Assembly: GCA_944393575.1 (NCBI GenBank)
Contig: CALYAP010000006.1
Span: forward strand, 1-45,989
Direction of reading: 5' to 3'
DNA from: an uncultured Clostridia bacterium
GTDB lineage: Bacteria; Bacillota; Dehalobacteriia; UBA4068
DNA length: 45,989 nucleotides
Under the pieces are notes generated by a model. It saw only the letters and a list, made by a program, of their open reading frames with translations. It was not told the origin of the DNA and did not search any database. Shown piece after piece: positions 1 to 9,028 of this stretch (position 1 is its first letter; every line of letters starts with the position of its first letter). Made by a program: the position numbers and the translations under genes.

Positions 1-415
1 GGCCTTTTGCCCATGAAATACTGGGATAATGTGACTGTAAGCTTTTTTCTGCTTTACTGATGCCACTGCCGCCAGAGGTGGCAAACGGAATCAGCGTTTT
101 GCCAGAGAAATCATAACTATCCAGGAATGTATCAATGATACGCGGCTCTACATACCACCAAATCGGAAATCCGATCATAACAGTATCGTGTTGCTCAATG
201 TTTGGTACCGATTCCGCAATGGCTGGACGACAGTTAGGATCATTCATCTCTAGGGTAGTGCGGCTTTTTTTGTCCATCCAATTCAAATCGGCAGAAGTAT
301 AAGGCTTTTGGGGACGTATCTCGTATAGGTCTGCTCCTGTCGCTTTAGCTATTTCTTTTGCCACATTGGCTGTTACACCACTGGCAGAAAAATAAGCTAT
401 CAATACCTTACTCAT
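1..415 (-). CDS. flavodoxin, partial (C terminus beyond the window)
   Basis: The minus-strand frame from ATG at 415 is open to the window edge, giving about 138 residues. It starts MSKVLIAYFSASGVTANVAK, the FMN-phosphate loop of short-chain flavodoxins, and continues with a GFPIWWYVEPRI segment that forms the second flavin loop and an FATSGGSG segment that forms the third. Flavodoxins carry one or two electrons between cytoplasmic redox enzymes. The start follows an AGGGG ribosome binding site. It lies 20 bases after the DUF362 gene on the same strand, so the two are probably co-transcribed. The redox partner cannot be told from this window. Confidence 0.88.
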   Translation of the reverse strand, partial: MSKVLIAYFSASGVTANVAKEIAKATGADLYEIRPQKPYTSADLNWMDKKSRTTLEMNDPNCRPAIAESVPNIEQHDTVMIGFPIWWYVEPRIIDTFLDSYDFSGKTLIPFATSGGSGISKAEKSLQSHYPSISWAKG

Positions 416-435
416 TATCGTTCACCCCTTTATTT

Positions 436-1326
436 TTATAATTCGATTAGTTCATATTCCCGTGATCCATACCCCAGATCAGCTGCAGCTTCAATAGTAT
501 GGATGCCATTGCGACTATTTACACGCTCCATAAAGTGGTCTTTTCCAGGATCATTGGAATTGATGACAAGATCAATGCAGGCTTGGTCGATAGCCACTGG
601 GTCAATAGATGAAAGAATACCAATGTCTTTCATACAGGGATCCTCGGCTACTGCACAACAGTCGCAGTCTACCGAAAGATTTTTCATTACATTAATAAAG
701 GCAATTCTATTTTTGAAATGCTCCACCACACTAAATGCTGCATCAGCCATGGCCTCAGGGAATTCTACATCGCTGGCATGCTGTTCCCAAGTTTTGAAGC
801 GGTCATCAGTCTTTCCTGCTGAATGAATTAAAGCCTTGCCAGCACGGGAGGCACAGCCTATGGAGAGCTGTTTAAGCGCTCCGCCATAACCGCCCATGGG
901 GTGCCCCTTGAAATGAGCAAGAACAAGCATGGAGTCATAATTGACAATATTTTTACCTAAATGATTCTCTTTGATAATTTTTCCGTTGGGAATTGGCCAA
1001 ATAACGTCGGGGCCTTCTGCATCCATTATGTCTACATTGAAATACTTCGTCCACTCATGTTCTTCCATAAGCTTTAGGTGGGCTTCGGTATGATCGCGTA
1101 CGCCGACTGTGGCATCGCCATAGGCGGTATTGCATTCTACGATGGTGCCGTGAATTTCCTCTACCATAGGCCGCCAAAATTCAGGACACAAAAAATTTTG
1201 ATTACCCTTTTCCCCGGAGTGAACCTTAATAGCAACCTTACCAGGCAACTGTACTTTTAGAGCATGGTATAACTCAACTACTTTTTCAGGGGTGATTGTC
1301 TTGGTGAAATAGACAGTAGATTTCAT
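436..1326 (-). CDS. DUF362 domain-containing protein
   Basis: The 296-residue protein fits the DUF362 family, often found next to or fused with 4Fe-4S ferredoxin modules. Seen in the sequence are an early KVAIKVHSGEKG segment, a KGHPMGGYGGALKQLSIGC segment in the middle, and a late DCDCCAVAEDPCMKDIGIL segment followed by the family-typical DPVAIDQACIDL. The clustered cysteines (DCDCC...PC) could bind metal. No CxxCxxC ferredoxin repeat is visible, so this is the short form. There is no signal peptide or membrane helix. A flavodoxin gene follows 20 bases downstream, which suggests redox work, but no reaction is established for the family. Confidence 0.85.
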   Translation of the reverse strand: MKSTVYFTKTITPEKVVELYHALKVQLPGKVAIKVHSGEKGNQNFLCPEFWRPMVEEIHGTIVECNTAYGDATVGVRDHTEAHLKLMEEHEWTKYFNVDIMDAEGPDVIWPIPNGKIIKENHLGKNIVNYDSMLVLAHFKGHPMGGYGGALKQLSIGCASRAGKALIHSAGKTDDRFKTWEQHASDVEFPEAMADAAFSVVEHFKNRIAFINVMKNLSVDCDCCAVAEDPCMKDIGILSSIDPVAIDQACIDLVINSNDPGKDHFMERVNSRNGIHTIEAAADLGYGSREYELIEL

Positions 1327-1957
1327 GTTAAATCCTCCTCAATCACAATTTGTTTTTATAAATATATTTTTCATATTACAATAAGTAATTGCTGATAACT
1401 ACTTCTTTATTTAGGTATTTGGGTCAAAAATAATATTATATTGAAATCAAGATATTATAGGCAATGCTTTTGTTCATAAATATACTAAAATAGTTTATGG
1501 CCTGTTTGCGAACTTTACTGCTAAATTGTGTTTAAAACAGAATTAGCAAAAGCATATTTTAGCATTCTGACATTGTGTCAATATAAATACTATAATGCGC
1601 TTTCCCAGTAATGTCAATGTGTGTTAAGCAATTATATTAGGATAAATTTTAAAGCAGTTCGTTGTTAGTTTTTTATAAAAAGCCTAATCCAATGTTAAAA
1701 TTGTAGATATAAAATTGGTTATTTCGTATATTTTAAATTTAATACAGGTATATATGTCAATAGGTAAAGAGTAGATTGCCTATTAAAGGGGTTTATAAAT
1801 ATATGCTTAAAAATGATATCGACAGCCATTGTAGTAAATCGTATAATGTAATTGTATAAAATTGTGATTTGTAGATAAGAAAGTATTAGCAGAGCTTTAA
1901 ATAATATTAAAGATTATGTATGCATTCTAGAAAACTCCTTATCATGAAGGGATATCA
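1327..1957. other. AT-rich intergenic region without a gene
   Basis: About 630 bases separate the divergent DUF362 and nfo genes. I find no convincing reading frame and no RNA fold I recognise. It is very AT-rich and must carry promoters for both directions. One plus-strand promoter candidate at 1567-1596 is listed separately. A TGACA-TTG-TGTCA inverted repeat (1568-1580) overlaps it. Confidence 0.6.
1567..1596 (+). promoter_or_regulatory. putative sigma-A promoter, plus strand, upstream of nfo
   Basis: CTGACA (1567-1572), an 18-base spacer and TATAAT (1591-1596) form a good vegetative promoter. It would give a leader of roughly 350 bases before nfo, so it may drive an unrecognised short transcript, or a nearer promoter may serve nfo. 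The -35 overlaps the small inverted repeat TGACA/TGTCA. Confidence 0.4.
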
Positions 1958-2800
1958 ATGTTAATTTTAGGGACCCATATGTCGATTGCCCATGGTTTGG
2001 GCAAGACTGCTGATAATGCACTTAAGATGCAGGCAAATACGATGCAGATTTTTAGCCGTAATCCCCGAGGGTCTAATTTTAGAAAGCCGGAGATAGCGGA
2101 AATTGAGCATTTTCAAACGATACGGGCAGAACATCATTGGGGGCCGCTTTTGGCTCACGCTCCATATACGATGAATCTTGCCAGCCCACAGCAAGCAGTA
2201 TATGAATTTGCCTGTACAGTAATCAGGGAAGATATTGTCCGAATGGATGATCTCGGTATGGAGAATATTGTTTTGCACCCAGGCAGCCATACTGGTTGTG
2301 GTGTGTCAGTAGGCATTAAAAATATTATTGCCGGACTGAACCAGGCTATTAGCGGTAAAGAACAAATCACTGTTCTATTGGAGACGATGAGCGGCAAAGG
2401 CACAGAAATCGGTGCTACCTTTGAGCAGCTTAAAACCATCCGTGATGGTTTATATCACCCAGAACGGGTTGGGATATGTTTAGATACTTGTCATATTTTT
2501 GCTGCAGGCTATGATATTGTCAATGATCTGGATGGAGTGCTTGAACAGTTTGATAGAGTGTTAGGGCTTGAGTTATTGCATGCTATCCATCTCAACGATA
2601 GCATGATGCCTTTTGCTTCTCATAAAGACCGTCATGCCACTATAGGTGATGGGCAGATCGGGCTGGATTGCTTACTTAGGGTTATCCAACATCCAGCATT
2701 AAAGGCTCTGCCGTTTTATTTGGAGACGCCGCTGGATGATGCCGGACATCAGCAAGAGATTGCCATGATTCGCGATCTGCTGGATGATTGGGAATTATAA
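1958..2800 (+). CDS. nfo: deoxyribonuclease IV (endonuclease IV), AP endonuclease
   Basis: The 280-residue protein is a TIM-barrel endonuclease IV, which cuts 5' of abasic sites in base excision repair. All nine expected zinc ligands can be placed by comparison with E. coli Nfo: His67, His107, Glu142, Asp176, His179, His211, Asp224, His226 and Glu256. The signatures [38 protein letters not shown] and KDRH are intact. The length is normal for the family. The ATG is preceded by GAAGGGA at the right distance. The carbonic anhydrase gene follows with only 20 bases between, so they probably share a transcript. Confidence 0.96.
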   Translation: MLILGTHMSIAHGLGKTADNALKMQANTMQIFSRNPRGSNFRKPEIAEIEHFQTIRAEHHWGPLLAHAPYTMNLASPQQAVYEFACTVIREDIVRMDDLGMENIVLHPGSHTGCGVSVGIKNIIAGLNQAISGKEQITVLLETMSGKGTEIGATFEQLKTIRDGLYHPERVGICLDTCHIFAAGYDIVNDLDGVLEQFDRVLGLELLHAIHLNDSMMPFASHKDRHATIGDGQIGLDCLLRVIQHPALKALPFYLETPLDDAGHQQEIAMIRDLLDDWEL

Positions 2801-2820
2801 GTGATTTAGGAGGCTATTTG

Positions 2821-3360
2821 ATGAAAGATCTTTTGCAGTATAATAAACAGTTTGTAGAGCAAAGGCAGTATTTGCCATATCAGACCAGTAAGCACCCTGA
2901 TAAGAGCTTGGCCATCTTGACTTGTATGGATACTCGTTTGACAAACTTGCTTCCCGATGCCTTAGGGCTGAAAAACGGCGATGCTGTTTTTATTAAGAAT
3001 GCTGGGGCGTGGGTGATGCATCCTTTCGGCAGCATTATTCGTAGCCTGCTGGTTGCTATTTATGAGCAGGATGTCAATACCATTTGGGTGGTTGGCCATA
3101 CAGATTGCGGAGCGCAGCATCTTTCCGCACCAACAATGATAGAAAAGATGAAAAACCGGGGTATTTCTGCGGAAACCATACAATTATTAAGCACCTATGA
3201 TCCTGATTTTGATACGATGCTGCATGGTATTGTTGATGTGGGTAAATCAGTGCAGGAAACAGTTACTTTTTTGCAAGAACACCCACTAATTCCTCATGAT
3301 GTCACTATTAAGGGGTTTATTGTCGATACCACAACAGGAAAATTAAGCCCTTGTGACTAA
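2821..3360 (+). CDS. beta-class carbonic anhydrase
   Basis: The start is placed at ATG 2821, seven bases after a perfect AGGAGG (2808-2813), giving 179 residues; an in-frame ATG at 2788 would overlap nfo and has no such site. The zinc site of beta-carbonic anhydrases is present: Cys35 and the Asp37/Arg39 pair in CMDTR, and His93 and Cys96 in HTDCG. The enzyme interconverts CO2 and bicarbonate in the cytoplasm, supplying bicarbonate to carboxylases. Length and the compact C terminus match the small clade found in many Bacillota. Confidence 0.93.
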   Translation: MKDLLQYNKQFVEQRQYLPYQTSKHPDKSLAILTCMDTRLTNLLPDALGLKNGDAVFIKNAGAWVMHPFGSIIRSLLVAIYEQDVNTIWVVGHTDCGAQHLSAPTMIEKMKNRGISAETIQLLSTYDPDFDTMLHGIVDVGKSVQETVTFLQEHPLIPHDVTIKGFIVDTTTGKLSPCD

Positions 3361-3427
3361 GTAAATTATGATGTATAGTAAAGATATTGACTTTAAATAC
3401 ATAATTTAGCTAATGGAGAATAAGTAG

Positions 3428-4678
3428 ATGTCGATGAAAAGTATCGTAGCACGGTGGAATAAAATCAGTTTGGTTAAACAGATCTGTATCGGTCTGGTGA
3501 TCGGTATCCTTTTGGCGATATTCTTTCCTCAGGAATTGTCAGGGCTTTCTATCCTGGGAGAATTGTTCACTGGGGCACTCAAGGCAGTTGCTCCCATAGT
3601 GGTCCTCTTTTTGGTTATGGCAGCTATTTCACATCATCAAAAAGGACAAAAGACCAATATCAAGTCGATCATTATCCTTTATCTTATCGGTACTTTTTTA
3701 GCAGCTGTGGTCGCTGTTGTAGCTAGCTTTATTTTTCGTATCGAGCTGGTTTTGACCGTTAGCAGTGAGAATATTGCACCACCAAGCGGCCTGGTAGAAG
3801 TTTTAAAATCATTAGTATTCCAAGTAGTTGATAACCCGGTCAATGCTCTGATGCAAGCTAATTATATCGGTATCCTTACTTGGTCCATTTTATTAGGATT
3901 GGCACTCAAAAATGCTTCAGACCGCACTAAAACCGTGATAAGTGATATTGCAGATGCAGTGGGTAAGATCGTCAAATGGGTGATAAAATTTGCTCCGCTG
4001 GGCGTAATGGGATTAGTTTTTAATGCAGTGGCAACCAGCGGTTTACAAAGCTTGCTGAGTTATGGCAAGCTGATTGCTCTTTTAGTGGGAACAATGGCAT
4101 TTGTTGCTTTAGTGCTTAACCCGCTAATTGTTTACATCAATATTCGACGCAATCCATATCCGCTGGTCTTTAGATGCCTAAAGGATAGTGGAATTACCGC
4201 CTTCTTTACCAGGAGCTCAGCTGCCAATATCCCTGTGAATATGAACTTGTGCGAAAATTTGGGCTTAGATAAAAACACCTATGCTATTTCTATTCCTCTA
4301 GGTGCCACTATTAATATGGCAGGTGCTTCAGTAACTATTGCTACTTTAACTATGGCTGCTACGCATACTTTAGGTATTTCTGTGGACTTACCTACAGCAA
4401 TTCTACTGAGCTTCCTTGCGGCTCTGAGTGCTTGTGGTGCATCAGGGGTTGCTGGGGGATCTTTATTATTAATCCCTCTAGCCTGTAGCTTGTTTGGAAT
4501 TCCTAATGATATCGCTATGGAAGTGGTAGGGGTAGGCTTTATTGTAGGCGTTATTCAGGATTCTTGTGAGACGGCACTTAATTCTTCAACAGATGTTCTA
4601 TTCACTGCTGCAGCTGACATTGCTAATAAAAGAAAACAGCAACAGCGCGCTGTTAAAAATGTAGAAACAGATAATTAA
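3428..4678 (+). CDS. sstT: serine/threonine:sodium symporter
   Basis: The 416-residue protein belongs to the dicarboxylate/amino acid:cation symporter family and resembles SstT throughout. It has about eight hydrophobic membrane segments, the serine-rich hairpin [15 protein letters not shown] around residues 258-272, and the NMAGAS motif of the sodium/substrate site near 297-302. The C terminus is basic and cytoplasmic. SstT imports L-serine and L-threonine with sodium. This fits the serine dehydratase at 9.0 kb and the glycine cleavage operon at 11.5 kb. A GGAG site lies nine bases before the ATG; a second ATG two codons later is possible. Confidence 0.93.
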   Translation: MSMKSIVARWNKISLVKQICIGLVIGILLAIFFPQELSGLSILGELFTGALKAVAPIVVLFLVMAAISHHQKGQKTNIKSIIILYLIGTFLAAVVAVVASFIFRIELVLTVSSENIAPPSGLVEVLKSLVFQVVDNPVNALMQANYIGILTWSILLGLALKNASDRTKTVISDIADAVGKIVKWVIKFAPLGVMGLVFNAVATSGLQSLLSYGKLIALLVGTMAFVALVLNPLIVYINIRRNPYPLVFRCLKDSGITAFFTRSSAANIPVNMNLCENLGLDKNTYAISIPLGATINMAGASVTIATLTMAATHTLGISVDLPTAILLSFLAALSACGASGVAGGSLLLIPLACSLFGIPNDIAMEVVGVGFIVGVIQDSCETALNSSTDVLFTAAADIANKRKQQQRAVKNVETDN

Positions 4679-4750
4679 AATAGAGTTGTTGCTAGCTATA
4701 TATTGATGTCAAATGTAGTATAGATATGTTTTACAAGCAGGTGTGATGGA

Positions 4751-5281
4751 ATGAAGAATGAATTTTTGTCAGCATTAACTAAAGAACAGCTATTAGATTT
4801 GATCGAAGTATATGCCAAAAATTGGCTGGCCTTAGACGGTGTCTGGTTTCAGTCGATTGAGGATAAGCTGGGTATGGATGAAGCTATGGAGCATGACGCC
4901 CGTGCTTGGGAAAGGTTTACCGCTATTGAGGCAAGGAGGATTAAACAGTTTCTCAACTTGCCAGAATATGCAGGACTAGCTGGCCTCCGCGATGCATTAC
5001 GCTTGCGTTTTTATGCTAATATTAATGCGAGTGAAATCATTTTAGATGATACTAGCTTGCTCTATAAAATGAAGGAGTGTCGTGTTCAGAAGGCCAGACG
5101 TCGCAAACAAATGTCATACCATCCGTGTAAACCGGTGGGTATTATCGAATATTCCGGCTTTGCTAAGGTAATTGACCCGCGAATCAAATGTGAATGTTTG
5201 AGCTGTTATCCGGATATTGAGGACCAATCTTGTTCTTGTTCCTGGTTGTTTACTATCGATGAAGAGAAAGCCAATCGATAA
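4751..5281 (+). CDS. DUF6125-like conserved protein, function unknown
   Basis: The 176-residue soluble protein resembles a family recalled as DUF6125, common in anaerobic Bacillota; I am not certain of the family name. The N-terminal half is helical and includes LALDGVWFQSIEDKLG. The C-terminal half has CRVQKARRRK, then six clustered cysteines (HPCKPVG, KCECLSCYPD, QSCSCSW) that look able to bind metal. No catalytic motif is recognised. The ATG at 4751 follows AGGTG at 4739-4743. It lies after sstT and before another small conserved gene in the same direction. Confidence 0.7.
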   Translation: MKNEFLSALTKEQLLDLIEVYAKNWLALDGVWFQSIEDKLGMDEAMEHDARAWERFTAIEARRIKQFLNLPEYAGLAGLRDALRLRFYANINASEIILDDTSLLYKMKECRVQKARRRKQMSYHPCKPVGIIEYSGFAKVIDPRIKCECLSCYPDIEDQSCSCSWLFTIDEEKANR

Positions 5282-5342
5282 AATGCCATATTAACATTTA
5301 GAACCAAGTAAATTGATTCTTTATATGAAAGTAGGGATAAGG

Positions 5343-5594
5343 ATGATTACTATATTCAACCGTAAGGAATTATGGACTACTTTTTCTATGGAAGAGCAAG
5401 CGAGTATCAGATCTTTGCTAGCTGATAATGGTATTGATTATTCTATTAAAACAGTCAATCGCAGCTGTGCTGCTTTGATGGGTGATACCCGTTCCGCGGT
5501 AGGTAGCTTTGGACAAAATCTTAATCTGGATTATGAATATATTATTTATGTACGCCGTGCGGATTACCAGCAAGCCTTGTCTTTATTAAAATAA
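5343..5594 (+). CDS. small conserved protein, DUF2007-like
   Basis: The start is placed at ATG 5343, six bases after TAGGG, rather than at the upstream TTG 5313; this gives 83 residues. The sequence begins MITIFNRKELWTTFSMEEQA and ends YEYIIYVRRADYQQALSLLK. That alternation of strand and helix is what I recall of small ferredoxin-fold 'putative signal transducing' DUF2007 proteins, where the C-terminal segment reads YxIYVxxxDYxxA. No active-site residues are evident. It is followed by a strong bidirectional terminator. Confidence 0.65.
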   Translation: MITIFNRKELWTTFSMEEQASIRSLLADNGIDYSIKTVNRSCAALMGDTRSAVGSFGQNLNLDYEYIIYVRRADYQQALSLLK

Positions 5595-5685
5595 CATCTT
5601 ATAAAAATGGCTAGGTCTTTCAATATTGCATTCTTAATATTAAGGTTCTCATAGATGATATGGTAAACCCAATTTGTCGCCAATA

Positions 5686-5722
5686 TGAAAAGGATAGATG
5701 AGTGACTCATCTATCCTTTTCA
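5686..5722. terminator. bidirectional intrinsic terminator between convergent genes
   Basis: A perfect 18-base inverted repeat (5686-5703 and 5705-5722) around a single central G forms a long hairpin with A-rich 5' and T-rich 3' sides. It lies between the convergent ends of the DUF2007-like gene and the AlkD-like gene, so it can serve both strands. Confidence 0.85.
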
Positions 5723-5745
5723 TTATCTTATTTATCACTATAATC

Positions 5746-6438
5746 TTAGTGCCGTTTCAGCTTCTTTAGCTCTTTTTTGGTCTCAGGATCGATTACTCGT
5801 GATTCACATATTTTCTGTAGGGTTTTATTGTGGGTGAATTTATCCAAATGATTGTTTTGCAAAAATGGCATAGTCTGCTCTGGCTGTTTAATAAAGAAAA
5901 TCGATACTGCCCAAGCCACAGCCATTCTCACATAGTAATCATCATTAGTTATCTGCTCTAGCAGAGTCAGATTTTCTGCCAGAAAGTTGTTATCAGTATA
6001 ATAGTTGAGCAACATAACTGCACCAAAACGGATACGGTATGTTGCCGTGCTCTGTAGACAGCTAATAACGAATGAACGCATTTCCTGCGGATATTTAGTA
6101 GTTATTTTCAATCCGCCAACAAAAGTATCACAAATAGCCCAGTTGGTAATGCTATCGATAAAACTATCAATATAGGGCAGGAGGGTGGGGAAGTCTGTTT
6201 TGGCAAATCCTAGTACTAAGCCTTGGAGGATCAACATTTCATGGGAGCTGGCGTCAGCAACGGCCATGAATCCCTGCCAGTCTTCTTTGGCTAATTTTTT
6301 GGCTATAATCCGTAATTGCGGTATTCTGACACCAAGAATATTGTCAGTGCCCGGGACTAATTTGCGGCTGAATTGTTGGTATTGCTCTTCAGCCATTGAC
6401 GATAATTGTTTTTTTACTTCTTCTATATCGACTGCCAT
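5746..6438 (-). CDS. DNA alkylation repair protein, AlkD-like
   Basis: Choosing ATG 6438, preceded by GGAGAG inside the end of the upstream gene, gives 230 residues (MAVDIEEVKKQL...). The longer reading from 6504 would overlap the previous gene by 64 bases. The protein looks like the HEAT-repeat DNA glycosylase family of AlkD, which excises positively charged alkylated bases. Motifs include VRIPQLRIIAKKL near residue 40, WAICDTFVGG near 107, and DDYYVRMAVAWAVS in the last third, where family members keep the Trp and Asp used in DNA binding. It starts two bases after the stop of the SGNH gene, so translation is probably coupled, an unexpected partner for a surface-modification operon. Confidence 0.88.
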   Translation of the reverse strand: MAVDIEEVKKQLSSMAEEQYQQFSRKLVPGTDNILGVRIPQLRIIAKKLAKEDWQGFMAVADASSHEMLILQGLVLGFAKTDFPTLLPYIDSFIDSITNWAICDTFVGGLKITTKYPQEMRSFVISCLQSTATYRIRFGAVMLLNYYTDNNFLAENLTLLEQITNDDYYVRMAVAWAVSIFFIKQPEQTMPFLQNNHLDKFTHNKTLQKICESRVIDPETKKELKKLKRH

Positions 6439-6440
6439 TT

Positions 6441-7463
6441 TTAGCTCTCCTGGGTACTGCTTTGGGCAATAAGTGAACGGTAATGATCGATTCGTTCCTG
6501 CCATAGCTGTGGATCGTTATAAGGATTCTGTGCCTTTATTCCTAATTCATCAATGGTTTCTGCCAGAAAACGGGAAAATTTTTCTGCTCCTCGGTAATTG
6601 AAGTGGAGAATATCATAAAAATCTGTGCTGGCATCAATATCCATCTCGTCGATATTATCCATGAAATTAATAAATTCTACCCCTTCTATATTGGCTAAAT
6701 CAGCCTCTAGCCGCTCCAGATAGCTTTCATTGAAGTAGGCATAGGAGGCTGAGATATAAAAGATCGGGCGGCAGTTATGCTCACGGCACAATTGGGCAAT
6801 TTTCTCTAGCCAGGAGAGGTTATATTGATATCCTTCCTCGGTTTGTTCAAAATCCCGCTCACGCATTTCTGGCTGGGGTTGGTTATCAGAGAGAAAATGA
6901 TATCCTGCCAAAAGATCGATATCATATCCGGTTAAGCCAATTTCATAGTCGTCTTCAGTCAGCTTGTTCCAGCGGTCATGGTAATTATAAAGCGGGAAGA
7001 AGAGGCCTAGCCATTCACTTTTAGGCGCGCCATTGATAATCGCGCCAAAACGGTTGATATTATACGGCATATAGCTGATATTGGCCTTAGTCGCTCCTTC
7101 ACTGGCGTATTGGCCATAGATGATTCCGGATATTTCTACCATAACAGCAGACGGACTCTGATGGCGAAACATTTCTTTGACATAGTAATAGGTGATACTC
7201 AGCGGTTGCTCAGGCCCAGCCATCACATAAGAAGATAGTCCATTGTTTTCCCAGATAACGGCAGGGATAACATTGCAGTATGCCATAGAACTGCCAAAAA
7301 ATACCACATCCATACTATCTTTTTTTTCTTCGGTGAAGGCACCCCAATTAGCGCCTAGCTCGTAACGTTTGGGCGTAGTGATAGCAGAAGCGCAGACAAT
7401 GAAGCTGATCAGCGCGATCAGAAAGATGATTAAAGCAATAATTTCTTTCTTTTTTTTGTTCAA
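6441..7463 (-). CDS. SGNH/DltD-like membrane-anchored partner of the MBOAT acyltransferase
   Basis: The 340-residue protein has a short basic start, one membrane helix at about residues 8-28, then an extracytoplasmic domain. The SGNH nucleophile candidate is in FFGSSMAY (Ser58), and the C-terminal dyad candidate is Asp284/His287 in DILHF. This matches the O-acetyl or O-acyl transfer partners (AlgJ, AlgX, DltD and related) that take acyl groups passed across the membrane by an MBOAT protein and attach them to a surface polymer. It follows the MBOAT gene by 11 bases. The polymer modified cannot be inferred. Confidence 0.8.
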   Translation of the reverse strand: MNKKKKEIIALIIFLIALISFIVCASAITTPKRYELGANWGAFTEEKKDSMDVVFFGSSMAYCNVIPAVIWENNGLSSYVMAGPEQPLSITYYYVKEMFRHQSPSAVMVEISGIIYGQYASEGATKANISYMPYNINRFGAIINGAPKSEWLGLFFPLYNYHDRWNKLTEDDYEIGLTGYDIDLLAGYHFLSDNQPQPEMRERDFEQTEEGYQYNLSWLEKIAQLCREHNCRPIFYISASYAYFNESYLERLEADLANIEGVEFINFMDNIDEMDIDASTDFYDILHFNYRGAEKFSRFLAETIDELGIKAQNPYNDPQLWQERIDHYRSLIAQSSTQES

Positions 7464-7474
7464 GGTAATGCTCC

Positions 7475-8935
7475 TTAAAATTGGAAATAAACAAAGTCTT
7501 GCGGGTCATAACCCACGCCATAAGAACCAAAAATAAGAATAGCAGCAATCAGCAGAAAATAAATCACATATCTGGGTATAATAGTTTTATCGATTTGCTC
7601 GGCTAATTTATGCTTCAGCCCCAGATAATCTACTATCAGCAAGACAACCATTGCCACAATGACCATTATTTTATTGCTTGCATCCAGGCCCATCGACAGG
7701 TGAGCCATGCCTAGATCGCCGGCTGATGGGACTAGTCCTAAAATAACGCTCAGAATGTAGGTGGCGTCACCTAAACTATCAGCACGGAAAAAGACCCAGG
7801 CGATGCAGATCAGCACAAAGGTTATTCCATAGCGGAAAATGGTAAGCAGCGGATTATTATCTCGCAGGTGACAGGCTGTTTGTATTTTTTTGCGTATAGG
7901 CGCTGTCAGCAATGAAATAACCTGATAAATGCCATTGAGCAATCCCCAGATGACAAAAGTCAACGCTGCGCCATGCCAAAGGCCACTGACCGCAAAGACG
8001 ACCAGCAGATTAAAACAATGCCGTGCCTTAGAACAGCGATTACCGCCTAGAGGAAAATACAGATAGTCTCTGAACCAGGTCGAGAGAGAGATATGCCAAC
8101 GCCGCCAGAAGTCTTTAACCGAGGTGGCAAAATAGGGTGAATTGAAATTGCGCATCAGCCTAAAGCCTAGCATAATGGCTGAACCGCGAGCGATATCAGA
8201 ATACGCCGAGAAGTCGCAGTAAATTTGAAAAGCAAATGCGATAGTAGCTGCTACCAGTTGATAGGGAAGGAAATTTTCTGGCGCTGCATAAACAGTATTG
8301 ACAATTACGGCTAATTGATCGGCAATAACGATTTTTTTGAATAGCCCCCACAAAAATGGCAGCATGCCGGCACGGATATTATCAAAACTAAAGCGATGGG
8401 TTTCGCGGAATTGCGGCAAAAGATTGCGGGAACGTTCGATGGGTCCAGCTACTAGCTGGGGGAAAAAGGAAACGAATAAGGCGTAGATATGAAAGCTTTT
8501 TTCCGCCTTAATATCACCCCGGTAAACGTCTATCGTGTAGCCTAAAGCCTGGAAGGTATAAAAAGAAATACCTACCGGTAGCAAAACGTCCAAAGAAGGA
8601 GCGGTGACATTGAGATTGGCAGCGCTTAAAATATCAGTAATCAATGATGCCACAAAATTGAAATATTTAAAGAAGAAGAGGATAGCCAGATTCAAAATCA
8701 GGCTGGTCGCTAACCAGATTTTTTTACGCTCAGGATAGCGCGAGATGCAGATACCACAGAAGTAAGTAATTGCTGTTGAAGTCAACATCAACAGGGCATA
8801 CGCAGGCTGCCAGCACATGTAAAAGAAATAGCTGGCTATCAAAAGCAGAGGATTACGTAATTTGACCGGAAGGATATAATATAATACAATAACTATTGGC
8901 AAGAATAAATAGTATTGTAGTGAATTGAAATTCAA
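7475..8935 (-). CDS. MBOAT family O-acyltransferase (AlgI/DltB type)
   Basis: I place the start at TTG 8935, nine bases after AAGGCGG, giving 486 residues that begin like AlgI (NFNSLQYYLFLPIV). An in-frame ATG at 8986 would add 17 residues atypical of the family. About ten membrane segments are visible. The MBOAT signatures are present: FWRRWHISLSTWFRDYLYFPLGG with His281, and VSGLWHGAALTFVIWG with the presumed catalytic His321. Such proteins move acetyl or acyl groups through the membrane to an extracellular transferase. The SGNH partner directly downstream supports this role. First gene of a three-gene operon. Confidence 0.9.
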   Translation of the reverse strand: MNFNSLQYYLFLPIVIVLYYILPVKLRNPLLLIASYFFYMCWQPAYALLMLTSTAITYFCGICISRYPERKKIWLATSLILNLAILFFFKYFNFVASLITDILSAANLNVTAPSLDVLLPVGISFYTFQALGYTIDVYRGDIKAEKSFHIYALFVSFFPQLVAGPIERSRNLLPQFRETHRFSFDNIRAGMLPFLWGLFKKIVIADQLAVIVNTVYAAPENFLPYQLVAATIAFAFQIYCDFSAYSDIARGSAIMLGFRLMRNFNSPYFATSVKDFWRRWHISLSTWFRDYLYFPLGGNRCSKARHCFNLLVVFAVSGLWHGAALTFVIWGLLNGIYQVISLLTAPIRKKIQTACHLRDNNPLLTIFRYGITFVLICIAWVFFRADSLGDATYILSVILGLVPSAGDLGMAHLSMGLDASNKIMVIVAMVVLLIVDYLGLKHKLAEQIDKTIIPRYVIYFLLIAAILIFGSYGVGYDPQDFVYFQF

Positions 8936-9028
8936 TTTTATAAACCGCCTTAAAAAAATTTGACCCCTACAGTATGACATAATCACTTAAGATATGCAAG
9001 TACAGAGGGGAGAAAATGGAGGAAAGTA

